Shown one piece after another: positions 6,959 to 15,819 of a stretch of DNA of 39,061 nt. This stretch comes from an uncultured Bacteroidales bacterium (lineage in GTDB: Bacteria > Bacteroidota > Bacteroidia > Bacteroidales > Paludibacteraceae). Each line of letters begins with the position of its first letter. The stretch's first letter is position 1. The translations under genes were made by a program, and so were the position numbers. The notes beneath the pieces are model-generated. The model was given only the letters and a program-made list of their open reading frames with translations, had not been told where the DNA came from and did not search any database. Where the stretch lies: NCBI GenBank assembly GCA_946185835.1, contig CAMHKW010000018.1:1-39061 (forward strand). Reading direction: 5' to 3'.

Positions 6959-9900
6959 ATGAAAAAATGTCTCAAAGTTATAGGTATCATCTTAGCCTCG
7001 CTATTAGGAGTTGTCCTTATCGCGGGCGCTATTCTTGTGTATGTGGTGTTTACGCCGGCTCGTCTGACGCCTATAGTCACACAGGTAGCTGACAACTACG
7101 TATCTTCCGAACACAAGATAGGCGATGTCGAACTCACTTTCTTCTCGACTTTTCCGCAGATAGGTGTCCGCATCAATGGTCTGCTCGTCCTGAATCCCAA
7201 ACAAGGAGCGCAGTCGGATACGGTATTAGCTGCTTCTGATGTGGTGGCGAAATTAAATATCAAAGACTATCTGCAAGAAAATAAGTTGAATATCTACGAG
7301 GTGAGTCTCAACGGAGTAGATGCTAACATCTTTTTCGATGCTGAGGGCAATACCAATCTCGACTTTCTGAATCTTCCGGCTGACACAGTAGAAGATACCA
7401 CTGCTTTCAGCTTGCCATTCTCTTATTTGGCAGTAGAAGAGCTTAATGTGGATGCTCACAGACTCACCTATCTGTCGTTGCGTGATAGCATGACCGCCGC
7501 CTTGCAGCAGGTGAAACTGCGTGCATCAGCTAACGGACTCGAAGATATCGACTTGTCGCTCGACTGCCATTCTGCCGACCTCTCTCTCAAAGGTGAACAA
7601 TATCTCAATGCCGCCAAACTCAAGCTCGACGTTGACGATTTAGGCGCCGATATCGATAACTTGAAGTTCGACATCCCCAAAGCGAAGTTGTCGCTTAACC
7701 AATTCGACTTGTCTGTAGGTGGCAATGTCCGAATAGCCGACGATATCACTCTCGATGCCAATGTCAGTGCAAAGGACTGGGACGTAGTTGAGTTGCTGCA
7801 GCTACTGCCTTCGTCGCTTGCTTCGAAGTTAGAAGGCATCGACATCGCAAACGGCATCGCTTCGCTCGATGCCCATGCCTATGGAGTGTACAACGACAGC
7901 GTCATGCCGTTGGTCGACGCCAAGCTGATGTTAAACGATGCCGCCGGAGCATATATGCAGGTATTCCCATATCAGCTGTCCGACATCGCGTTGGCAGCCG
8001 ACGCCCACCTCGACCTGAACGACAAAGCACAGTCGAACGTGCAAGTGTCAACCCTCAAAGCTCGTACGGGAAAGACAAATATCAGTGCTACCGCGCAAGT
8101 AACGGAACTACTCGCTGACCCCTATATCGACGCTACTGCCGACCTCAACGTAAGCTTGCAGCAATTCAAGCGTTATATCTCTACCAAACAAAATGGCAAC
8201 GACATGCAAGGCGAGACCTCGGGGCGCGTGGCAGCAAAAATAAAACTGTCGGACCTCACCGGCAAACGCCTGTCGAAAGGCAAGATAGCTGCTAACCTTA
8301 AGCTGAAGAACGTGCATGTCGACTACGACAGTATCTCTGTAAACATACCGTCTACCACTGTTGACCTCAGTATCCCGAATAGCAAGCCATCACAGAAGAA
8401 CTTTGGTTGGGCACGTGTCACCCTCAAGCCCTCGGCTCTCGAGGTGAATATGCCCACCCCGTTAGCTGCCCGACTTGGCGAATCGGTAGTAGACGTCGAG
8501 CTGTCAGATGTGCTGTCGGATAACCGATGGCTTTATGCCGGTCTTTCTTTGACTTCTTCCACCTTGACGGCTGCGATGGATAGTATGTCTGCCGGCATCA
8601 CCAAACCACAGCTCACAGCCGACGTTCAGTACGACATGAAACGACAGCAGAAAGTCCCGAAAGTCAATGCAGAACTTAAACTGGGAGACTTAGACGCTGT
8701 CTATAACGACATCACAGCTCGCCTGAAAGCAACAGAGATATCGGCAAAGTTATCAGAAAACAAAGCCGCACAGCCGAGTGTTGCGCTCAGCTTAGTCACT
8801 GATGCTTTAGATGCTGCCATGTCGACCGACTATGCTGCAACTACAAAGAGACTGAGTCTGAAAGCTAAAGCCGACAAGTCGCAGACCGACAAAGAGAATG
8901 TGTTGCTACAATGGAATCCGGAGCTGAATGTCGAACTCAGCGATGGAGAGCTGCATCTGAGTGCTATTCAAGACTTAATAGAGATACCACGTATCAGCTT
9001 CGCCTATTCCAACGAGCTTTTCGATATTGCTGACAGCCGTGTCATCGTGGGTAATTCCGACTTCGCTCTGAAAGGTAAGGTCCGCAATATCGGTGAGTGG
9101 CTTGAAGATGCAGGAGTGCTCAAAGGAGACCTTGAATTTACCAGCGACCACACCGACGTCAACGAGCTGATGGCACTTACCTCGGCTTCAGAAGGGACAG
9201 AAGAGCAGCCTGCAAGCTCGCAAGAACCTAAGTCGACAAAGAGCGAACGAACGGCTTATCTCGTACCTAAAAACGTAGATGTCAAACTCGTAACCAATAT
9301 ATCCGAAGCTTTGGTATTCGACCAAGTGGCACGTGAGTTAGGCGGACAGCTATATATCAAAGACGGAGTGCTCGTGCTCGAAGAGATGGGTTTCATCTGC
9401 AACGCAGCGAAACTGCAACTCACGGCTATCTATAAGTCACCACGCAAGAATCATATCTATGTCGGCTTAGACTATCACATGATAGATATCGACATGCAGG
9501 AATTGGTCAACATGATTCCGCAAATCGACACTATGATGCCTATGCTTCGCTCTTTCCGCGGTGCCGGAGAGTTCCACCTCGCTGCCGAGACCTATACCAA
9601 TGGCAAGTACGAGCTGAAGACATCGACCACACGAGGGGCTTGCTCTATCACCGGCAAAGACCTCGTCCTGCTCGACTCAGAGACCTTCGGTAAGATAGCC
9701 AAGATACTGATGTTCAATCGTAAGACAGAAAACCTAATCGACTCAGTCTCGGTGCAGGCAACACTCTTCAAAAACGAAATCGACATCTATCCTTTCTCAA
9801 TCACGATGGATAAGTATATGGCAGCTGTCGGCGGTCGACACAACCTCGACATGTCATTCGACTACCATATCTCGCTGCTCAAACCTTTATATCTCGGTGT

Positions 9901-10069
9901 CGACGTCAAAGGTACGTTCGATGACTTAAAAATCAAACCTGCCAAATGTAAGTATGCTGCCGACTTCAGGCCTATCATCCGTCGTGACGTAGAAACGCAA
10001 AATATCACTCTAAAGAAGATGATAGATCAGGCGCTTAAACGAAATGTGAAAATCTACGATAATGAATAA
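6959..10069 (+). CDS. AsmA-family inner-membrane/periplasmic protein
   Basis: At 1036 residues this is a large AsmA-type protein with one N-terminal membrane helix (about 7-31) and a long periplasmic body of repeated beta-strand segments. Characteristic features are VELTFFSTFPQIGVRINGL near residue 55 and a C-terminal block around 880-1000 (FNRKTENLID, then YMAAVGGRHNLDMSFDYHIS). AsmA, TamB and YhdP relatives form grooves thought to carry phospholipids between the membranes. Whether this one does is inference. The residue run EGTEEQPASSQEPKSTKSE near 750 looks like a flexible linker. The stop codon overlaps the start of the next gene by 8 bp, so translation is probably coupled to the NfnAB-like protein, an odd functional pairing. 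Confidence 0.88.
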   Translation: MKKCLKVIGIILASLLGVVLIAGAILVYVVFTPARLTPIVTQVADNYVSSEHKIGDVELTFFSTFPQIGVRINGLLVLNPKQGAQSDTVLAASDVVAKLNIKDYLQENKLNIYEVSLNGVDANIFFDAEGNTNLDFLNLPADTVEDTTAFSLPFSYLAVEELNVDAHRLTYLSLRDSMTAALQQVKLRASANGLEDIDLSLDCHSADLSLKGEQYLNAAKLKLDVDDLGADIDNLKFDIPKAKLSLNQFDLSVGGNVRIADDITLDANVSAKDWDVVELLQLLPSSLASKLEGIDIANGIASLDAHAYGVYNDSVMPLVDAKLMLNDAAGAYMQVFPYQLSDIALAADAHLDLNDKAQSNVQVSTLKARTGKTNISATAQVTELLADPYIDATADLNVSLQQFKRYISTKQNGNDMQGETSGRVAAKIKLSDLTGKRLSKGKIAANLKLKNVHVDYDSISVNIPSTTVDLSIPNSKPSQKNFGWARVTLKPSALEVNMPTPLAARLGESVVDVELSDVLSDNRWLYAGLSLTSSTLTAAMDSMSAGITKPQLTADVQYDMKRQQKVPKVNAELKLGDLDAVYNDITARLKATEISAKLSENKAAQPSVALSLVTDALDAAMSTDYAATTKRLSLKAKADKSQTDKENVLLQWNPELNVELSDGELHLSAIQDLIEIPRISFAYSNELFDIADSRVIVGNSDFALKGKVRNIGEWLEDAGVLKGDLEFTSDHTDVNELMALTSASEGTEEQPASSQEPKSTKSERTAYLVPKNVDVKLVTNISEALVFDQVARELGGQLYIKDGVLVLEEMGFICNAAKLQLTAIYKSPRKNHIYVGLDYHMIDIDMQELVNMIPQIDTMMPMLRSFRGAGEFHLAAETYTNGKYELKTSTTRGACSITGKDLVLLDSETFGKIAKILMFNRKTENLIDSVSVQATLFKNEIDIYPFSITMDKYMAAVGGRHNLDMSFDYHISLLKPLYLGVDVKGTFDDLKIKPAKCKYAADFRPIIRRDVETQNITLKKMIDQALKRNVKIYDNE

Positions 10070-12419
10070 GATAATTTCCAAACGCTTCTTTTCAGAGAAT
10101 GTGTGTGAGCTTGTAGTAGAAGCTCCGCTTATAGCCCGTTCCCGCAGGGCAGGGCATTTTGTTATAGTACGGTCCGATGCCAATGCCGAGCGTATCCCGC
10201 TTACCATAGCCGATTCCGACGTCCAAAAAGGTACGATAACGCTTGTCGTGCAGAGGGTAGGTGTAAGTACGGCAAAGATATGTAGCATGGACGAAGGCAG
10301 CTGTCTTCAAGATGTCGTCGGACCTTTGGGCAAGGCAACCGAGATACGATACTTCGGCACGGTGGTATGTGCTTGCGGCGGTGTGGGTGCCGCTCCTATG
10401 TTGCCGATAGCAGCTGCACTCAAGCAGGCCGGCAACAGAGTAGTAGTAGTGCTGGCAGCTCGAACCAAAGAGCTTATCATTCTCGAACAACAGCTGCGTG
10501 AGGTGAGCGACGAACTCATAGTCATGACCGATGACGGCTCTTACGGACAGAAAGGGTTAGTCACCGGCGGAGTAGAAACCGTCATAAAGAGCGAACAAGT
10601 CGACCGATGCATCACTATCGGACCTGCAATAATGATGAAGTTCGTGGCCCTGTTGACTAAGCAATATGACGTGCCGACAGAGGCATCGCTGAACACTATC
10701 ATGGTCGATGGAACCGGCATGTGCGGTGCTTGTCGTGTCACTGTCGGCGGCAAGACGCGTTTCGTATGTGTCGACGGACCTGAGTTCGATGCACACCAAG
10801 TCGACTTTGACGAGATGCTCAAACGACTCGGCTCTTACAAAGACGAAGAGTATCTGCGATACGAGAACTACAAGGCAGGTGCAAACAAGGCGACTCAATC
10901 GGATAATGTGACTCCGATAAAATCGGCAGAAGCAGCTGCCGATACAGAAGAGAGTATCCCTACAACCCGCGACGCTTCGTGGCGTGAACAGCTCCGTCGG
11001 CAACTTAAGGCTAAGCAGCGTATGGACATACCCCGGGTGCAGATGCCGGAACTCGATGCTGACTATCGCGCTACCTCGCTGACCGAGGAAGTCAACCGCG
11101 GACTTACAGAGCAGATGGCTAAGACAGAGGCTTCCCGCTGTTTAGACTGTGCTAACCCGACCTGTGTCACAGGTTGCCCGGTGAATATACGTATCCCTGA
11201 TTTCGTCAAGCTGATAGAGTACGGAAAGCCTCTGTTGGCAGCTCAGGTGATAAAGCAGAGTAGCTCTCTGCCTGCTGTGTGCGGACGCGTCTGCCCACAG
11301 GAAAAGCAGTGTGAAGCCCAGTGTATACACCTCAAGATGAACAGCAAGCCCGTGGCAATAGGCTATCTCGAACGTTTCGCAGCCGACGAGAGTCTGAAGC
11401 ACCGCTCTACTGCTGTCAACATAGCTCCTCGCAACGGCAAGAAGGTGGCAGTGATAGGTAGCGGACCTGCCGGACTCACCTTTGCCGGTGAGATGATAAA
11501 ATACGGCTACGAGGTCACCGTTTATGAAGCTCTGCATGAAATAGGGGGTGTCTTGAAATACGGTATACCCGAATACCGATTGCCCAATTCCATCGTAGAT
11601 GCCGAGATACAATATCTGTCGGGCTTGGGAGTCAAGTTCGTTACCGACTGTGTAGTTGGTAAGACCATCGGAGTCGATGAGTTGTTAGGCGACGGTTCCG
11701 ACAAAGCTGTCTCGGCTGTCTTCGTCGCCACCGGCGCAGGTCTGCCTCGTTTTATGAATATCGAGGGCGAGAATCTTGTCGGCGTGATGTCAAGCAATGA
11801 ATATCTCACGCGTGTTAACCTGATGGGAGCTGCCAACGCTCAGAGCGACACCCCCGTCTTCCATGGCAAGCACGTAGCTGTCATCGGAGGCGGTAACACC
11901 GCTATGGATGCTGTCCGCACTGCCAAACGTTTGGGTGCCCTCACTGCCACAATAGTATATCGCCGGTCGGAGCAAGAGATGCCGGCGCGAATCGAGGAGG
12001 TGCATCATGCCAAGCAAGAGGGCATTGAGTTCCTCACCCTGCACAACCCTATCCGCTACGAAGGCGATGAAAAGGGCAGGGTATGTAAGATGGTGTTGCA
12101 GGTAATGGAACTTGGCGAGCCCGATGAAAGCGGACGCCGCTCGCCGGTACCTGTCGAGGGTAAGACCGTCACAAGAGACGTCGACATGGTGATAGTTGCT
12201 GTTGGCGTTAGCCCGAATCCTATTATACCTAAGACGGTCGCAGGTCTTGAGGTGTCTAAGAAAGGCACGATAGTCACCGACGATGACCTTCAGTCGTCAA
12301 TCCCGATGCTCTATGCCGGTGGCGACATAGTCAGAGGCGGTGCTACTGTTATACTGGCTATGTCCGATGGAAAGAAGGCAGCTGCAGCGTTACATAAACA
12401 ACTGTCGCAAACTCACTGA
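10062..12419 (+). CDS. NfnA-NfnB-type fusion: NADH/NADPH-ferredoxin flavoprotein (bifunctional, GltB-beta-like)
   Basis: Residues 1 to about 275 are a ferredoxin-NADP reductase-like module (as in DHOD-B electron-transfer subunit or NfnA). It has nucleotide-binding GGVGAAPM and a [2Fe-2S] site with Cys221, Cys224 and Cys236 and a nearby Asp216. A linker follows. Residues about 315-785 are the NfnB / glutamate-synthase small-subunit module, with a Cys360/363/368/372 cluster, CGRVCP and further cysteines at 407-421, an FAD site GSGPAGLTFAGE, and a second dinucleotide site GGGNTAMDAVRTAKR. Separate NfnA and NfnB subunits in clostridia and Thermotoga bifurcate electrons among NADPH, NAD and ferredoxin. 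Single-chain fusions are usually annotated as DHOD-B subunit/glutamate synthase. No glutaminase subunit or pyrD is adjacent, so Nfn-like redox balancing is my preferred reading. Confidence 0.88.
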   Translation: MNKIISKRFFSENVCELVVEAPLIARSRRAGHFVIVRSDANAERIPLTIADSDVQKGTITLVVQRVGVSTAKICSMDEGSCLQDVVGPLGKATEIRYFGTVVCACGGVGAAPMLPIAAALKQAGNRVVVVLAARTKELIILEQQLREVSDELIVMTDDGSYGQKGLVTGGVETVIKSEQVDRCITIGPAIMMKFVALLTKQYDVPTEASLNTIMVDGTGMCGACRVTVGGKTRFVCVDGPEFDAHQVDFDEMLKRLGSYKDEEYLRYENYKAGANKATQSDNVTPIKSAEAAADTEESIPTTRDASWREQLRRQLKAKQRMDIPRVQMPELDADYRATSLTEEVNRGLTEQMAKTEASRCLDCANPTCVTGCPVNIRIPDFVKLIEYGKPLLAAQVIKQSSSLPAVCGRVCPQEKQCEAQCIHLKMNSKPVAIGYLERFAADESLKHRSTAVNIAPRNGKKVAVIGSGPAGLTFAGEMIKYGYEVTVYEALHEIGGVLKYGIPEYRLPNSIVDAEIQYLSGLGVKFVTDCVVGKTIGVDELLGDGSDKAVSAVFVATGAGLPRFMNIEGENLVGVMSSNEYLTRVNLMGAANAQSDTPVFHGKHVAVIGGGNTAMDAVRTAKRLGALTATIVYRRSEQEMPARIEEVHHAKQEGIEFLTLHNPIRYEGDEKGRVCKMVLQVMELGEPDESGRRSPVPVEGKTVTRDVDMVIVAVGVSPNPIIPKTVAGLEVSKKGTIVTDDDLQSSIPMLYAGGDIVRGGATVILAMSDGKKAAAALHKQLSQTH

Positions 12420-12475
12420 GAGCTTTGCAAAGTAACACTAACTAATGGCTATCGCCAAAAGCGAACAATAGACTT

Positions 12476-13432
12476 ATGAAGATATTGGTAGCACCACTCA
12501 ACTGGGGATTAGGGCATGCCACTCGCTGTATCCCTCTGATAAGGAGATGGCTTGCAGCAGGCAATGAGGTGGTGATAGCCGGTAACGGAACGTCGCTTGT
12601 TTTGCTCCGTAAGTATTTTCCCGCGCTCAGGTGGGTTCGTCTACCTGACTTCGAAATGCGATACTCGGCTTCTTCGTCGCAGGTGGGTGCCATCGTCCGA
12701 CAGATTCCTAACCTTGTCAAAGCATACTTAGCTGACTATTATGCTTTAGACAATATACTCAAAGCAGAGTCGTTCGACCTTATTGTCTCTGACAACAGAT
12801 TCGGTTTTCATTCCCGTAGAGCGAAGTCGGTATACCTGACACATCAGCTCTTTATTCAGCTTCCTCATGGTTGGCAGTGGCTTAGACCCTGTGTCGATTT
12901 CTTCCATCATCGTATAATCGCAAAATACGACGAGTGTTGGGTGCCTGACTACTCCGATGTCACACGTTCGTTGTCGGGGATTCTGTCACACGGCAAGCGC
13001 CTGCCGTCGAACGTACGTTATCAGGGACCATTGTCGCGATTCGAGGGTACTGATTTCACGCCCGACTATACCTACGAGGTGGTAGTGGTGGTGTCGGGTC
13101 CGGAGAAGCAGCGTACTTTGTTCGAGCAACAGCAGATCGAGCGCTTTCGGCAGTACGATGGTAAGGTGCTTATCTTGCGAGGAATGCCAGAGAAACCGCT
13201 TACGAAGGTGCGGTTGGGCAATGTCGATATAGTCCCTCATCTGAGCGACGACAAGCTGGCATCCTATCTGTTAGGCTGTAAGCACATTGTGTCGCGTTGC
13301 GGATACACCAGTGTGATGGATATGGAGTGCTTAGGGGTGACCGATAAGGTTGAGTGGTACGCCACCGCCGGGCAACCCGAACAGCAATACCTGTTGCGCT
13401 TGCTGACCGGTGCTATTGAGCACCAACAATGA
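12476..13432 (+). CDS. MurG-like glycosyltransferase (GT28-type fold)
   Basis: The protein opens with MKILVAPLNWGLGHATRCIPL, the glycine-rich acceptor loop of the MurG/GT-B superfamily. It ends with an ISRCGYTSVMD-like donor-binding segment, here HIVSRCGYTSVMDME near residue 275. It has 318 residues, somewhat short for such enzymes. No signal peptide or membrane helix is evident, so it is probably cytosolic and may act at the inner membrane face. Substrates are unknown. It starts 56 nt after the NfnAB stop without an obvious promoter of its own. It ends only 8 bp from the convergent glycosyltransferase gene, with no terminator between, so the two transcripts must overlap. Confidence 0.8.
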   Translation: MKILVAPLNWGLGHATRCIPLIRRWLAAGNEVVIAGNGTSLVLLRKYFPALRWVRLPDFEMRYSASSSQVGAIVRQIPNLVKAYLADYYALDNILKAESFDLIVSDNRFGFHSRRAKSVYLTHQLFIQLPHGWQWLRPCVDFFHHRIIAKYDECWVPDYSDVTRSLSGILSHGKRLPSNVRYQGPLSRFEGTDFTPDYTYEVVVVVSGPEKQRTLFEQQQIERFRQYDGKVLILRGMPEKPLTKVRLGNVDIVPHLSDDKLASYLLGCKHIVSRCGYTSVMDMECLGVTDKVEWYATAGQPEQQYLLRLLTGAIEHQQ

Positions 13433-13440
13433 TAGCCTTA

Positions 13441-14199
13441 TCAGCGTCGGTATTTCATAAATCCGTTGAAAGCCCAACAACTCAGGTAATACAGACTCTT
13501 TATTACTCCGAGTTTCTCTGCTTTCCGATATACTAAGTATTGAGGTTTGATGACCTTGCGCTTGTTGCGTGATACAGAGCTTTGCAGGATGCGGTATGAG
13601 CCCACGATGTTCTGATTACCCCAAGCACGGTCGGTCTTTTTTATTATCTCTAACCAGTAGATATAGTCGTCGCGCAGTGACTTAAACTGCTCGTTTAGGT
13701 ATACCTTCCCGTAGGGCTTGGTGTCGTACAGACCTGTCAGGCATGTTATGTAGCAGGTGTGCAAAAGGTCTTTGTAAGTTATTGACTCGGGCGGGTAAAA
13801 GGGCTTCATTATCTCGATTCCATCGGCATTGATACGTCTGTGTGCCCCGTACACGAGAATGGTGTTTTTTTCGTGCATGAGGTTGAGCTGTGAGCTGAGG
13901 AAATCTTTTTCCCATAAGTCGTCGGCATCGAGTAGGGCGATGTATCTGCCTTCGGCTCGTCGTATACCGTTGTTGCGGGCGGCAGCGCTGCCCGCGTTAT
14001 CTTGTGAGTAGACCTGTATCCTCGGGTCAGCTGCCGCGTATTGCATGGCTATCTCGAGACTATGGTCGGTGGAACCATCGTTGATGATGATCATCTGCCA
14101 GTCGGTATATGTCTGAGCTATGACCGACTCGATGGTGTATTTGAGAAAGCGTTCTCCGTTATACAGAGGGGTGATGATGCTGACAAGGCTATCTTGCAT
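13441..14199 (-). CDS. Glycosyltransferase family 2
   Basis: The N-terminal GT-A fold runs from VSIITPLYNGERFL through NDGSTDHSLEI to the nucleotide-sugar/metal motif ALLDADDLWE near residue 95. At 252 residues it is a single-domain enzyme without membrane helices. It is the last gene of a four-gene minus-strand operon whose promoter is at 17164-17195, 38 nt after the preceding glycosyltransferase. It probably adds one sugar to a lipid-linked glycan in the cytosol. The sugar cannot be predicted. Confidence 0.88.
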   Translation of the reverse strand: MQDSLVSIITPLYNGERFLKYTIESVIAQTYTDWQMIIINDGSTDHSLEIAMQYAAADPRIQVYSQDNAGSAAARNNGIRRAEGRYIALLDADDLWEKDFLSSQLNLMHEKNTILVYGAHRRINADGIEIMKPFYPPESITYKDLLHTCYITCLTGLYDTKPYGKVYLNEQFKSLRDDYIYWLEIIKKTDRAWGNQNIVGSYRILQSSVSRNKRKVIKPQYLVYRKAEKLGVIKSLYYLSCWAFNGFMKYRR

Positions 14200-14237
14200 A
14201 ATATGTGAATTTTCAGATGAGTATGTTAAGGTCTATT

Positions 14238-14969
14238 CTATTTGGCATAATAGTGTTTGAGGTAAAATAGTATTACTTCTTTGAGCACTACTACTCTGCT
14301 CCATATCTTTGTTGCGAGCGGTCGTTTGCTGCGGTGTAGCAGACTTTCCGATAGGTTGGTGTGCGCACTGTTATGGCGGCGGTAGAGTAGGTATGGCTCA
14401 TTCAGAAAATACACTCTGCCGACCATTTCGGCAACTAATCCTAACCAGATGTCGTGTCCTACTTCTTGTGTTTTAGGCAGTGGCAGTGCTGTTTTCACTA
14501 TCCACGCCTGCATTGCCATACATGCTCCGAAGTAGGTGTTGTTGATGGCATTTTTCAGCACACCCGGACCGGAATGATAGAAGGCAAAGAACGACTCGTG
14601 TGTTATGTTCAAGTCGCTGTCACACAGTTTGCTGTCGTGTACTACGAGGTCGTAGTCGTCGAGCAGACTCACACATCGCTCGACCTTACCCGGCAGCCAC
14701 ACGTCGTCTTGGTCAGAGAGGAAGACGATATCACCGCTGATATGCTCAAGTGCGTTCTGAAAGTTCCATTTGATGTTGTGAGAGCTGTTGTGCAAAAGCG
14801 TTATCCGTTTGTCGTTGAGGCTTTCTATGATGTCGCAAGTGCTGTCGCTTGAGCCGTCGTCGGAGACGATGACTTCATCGCGGTCGGTTAGTTGGCAGAG
14901 TATTGACTCCAACTGCTGTCGGATGTATTTCTCACCGTTATATGTGGCAATGCAGACAGATATTTTCAT
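14238..14969 (-). CDS. Glycosyltransferase family 2 (rhamnosyl/galactosyltransferase-like)
   Basis: The 243-residue protein starts ISVCIATYNGEKYIRQQLESI. It has VSDDGSSDSTCD and the DxD-type motif FLSDQDDVWLPGK near residue 90, which is the pattern of the GT2 subgroup that includes many O-antigen and capsule enzymes. It is closely related in layout to the next gene upstream (14975-15802). They share QLxSI, DDGSSDST and DQDDVWLPxK, suggesting an old duplication. It sits 5 nt after that gene, so it is probably co-translated. Confidence 0.88.
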   Translation of the reverse strand: MKISVCIATYNGEKYIRQQLESILCQLTDRDEVIVSDDGSSDSTCDIIESLNDKRITLLHNSSHNIKWNFQNALEHISGDIVFLSDQDDVWLPGKVERCVSLLDDYDLVVHDSKLCDSDLNITHESFFAFYHSGPGVLKNAINNTYFGACMAMQAWIVKTALPLPKTQEVGHDIWLGLVAEMVGRVYFLNEPYLLYRRHNSAHTNLSESLLHRSKRPLATKIWSRVVVLKEVILFYLKHYYAK

Positions 14970-14974
14970 GGTTG

Positions 14975-15802
14975 TTAGCGGCGGATGAGATGAAGTCTGA
15001 AGAAATATAGTATTTTCCAGCCTATGAATTGCAGTATGTTGCCGAACACTTGCGGGTGTGCCGCCTTGTAGCTGCGCTTGGCAAGGAAAAGTTTGTATCT
15101 GAGGTTGAAGGGGTTGAACCGGTATCTCTTAGCTCCTAAGGTGTTGGCTTCGTGCTGTCGGTAGAGGATATCGGATTTGTCGATTGGTATTATCTTTCCA
15201 TGGTTGAGCAGCACACTCAGTCCTATCCATGCATCGTGCATGTAGGCATTGCGGGCAAAGGGCAGAGCTATGTCTCGTGCAGCTCGGTTGAACATCATGG
15301 TGCAGCCTGTCAAGCAGTTGGCAATGGCAAGATAGTGTATGTCGCTTTCTAACAGTTGCGGGCGAAGGTTGCTATATCGCCAAAACGATGGGCTGATGGT
15401 ATCGAGCGTTTGGTCGACAACGGTGAGGTCGGTATGCACTACGAGGGGAATATCTTGACCTTGTGCGTTTTCTTGTTGTATGGCTCGTAGGGCGGTGGAG
15501 ATTTTCGTTGGCAACCACACATCGTCTTGGTCGGCAAACATAAAATAGTCGGCATCGCCATGGGTCTGCAGCAAATGCTCGAAAGCAGCCATGGGTCCTA
15601 AATGTCGTCCTGATGAGTTGTCGATATGAACTTTATCTGCAAAGCGGTTGCAATAGTCATGGACTATGGTCATCGTGCTGTCGGAGCTCCCGTCATCGTA
15701 GATATACAGCTGCCACTCAGAGTAGTCTTGCTCTATTATCGAGTCGAGCTGTCGGCTCAGGTAGCGCGCTCCGTTATATGTTGCCATCAGTATGTTAACC
15801 AT
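14975..15802 (-). CDS. Glycosyltransferase family 2 (paralogue of its downstream neighbour)
   Basis: Residues 1-110 carry the GT-A core: NILMATYNGARYLSRQLDSI, YDDGSSDSTMT and the metal motif MFADQDDVWLPTK. An acceptor-side region contains NCLTGCTMMFNR and HDAWIGLS. The 275-residue length is normal. A hydrophobic, basic C-terminus (IGWKILYFFRLHLIRR) may hold it at the membrane. It is the second gene of the glycan operon, 17 nt after the EpsG-like gene. The acceptor and donor are unknown. Confidence 0.88.
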   Translation of the reverse strand: MVNILMATYNGARYLSRQLDSIIEQDYSEWQLYIYDDGSSDSTMTIVHDYCNRFADKVHIDNSSGRHLGPMAAFEHLLQTHGDADYFMFADQDDVWLPTKISTALRAIQQENAQGQDIPLVVHTDLTVVDQTLDTISPSFWRYSNLRPQLLESDIHYLAIANCLTGCTMMFNRAARDIALPFARNAYMHDAWIGLSVLLNHGKIIPIDKSDILYRQHEANTLGAKRYRFNPFNLRYKLFLAKRSYKAAHPQVFGNILQFIGWKILYFFRLHLIRR

Positions 15803-15819
15803 GTCTGCTCCTTGTTCGT

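Noticed and set aside
10062..12419. Annotation as dihydroorotate dehydrogenase electron-transfer subunit plus glutamate synthase
   Set aside because: No pyrD or glutaminase subunit lies nearby, and the two modules with these Fe-S sites together match the Nfn arrangement better. Not excluded without assay.
13433..13440. Terminator between the convergent glycosyltransferase genes
   Set aside because: The gap is only 8 bp and no hairpin is present there.
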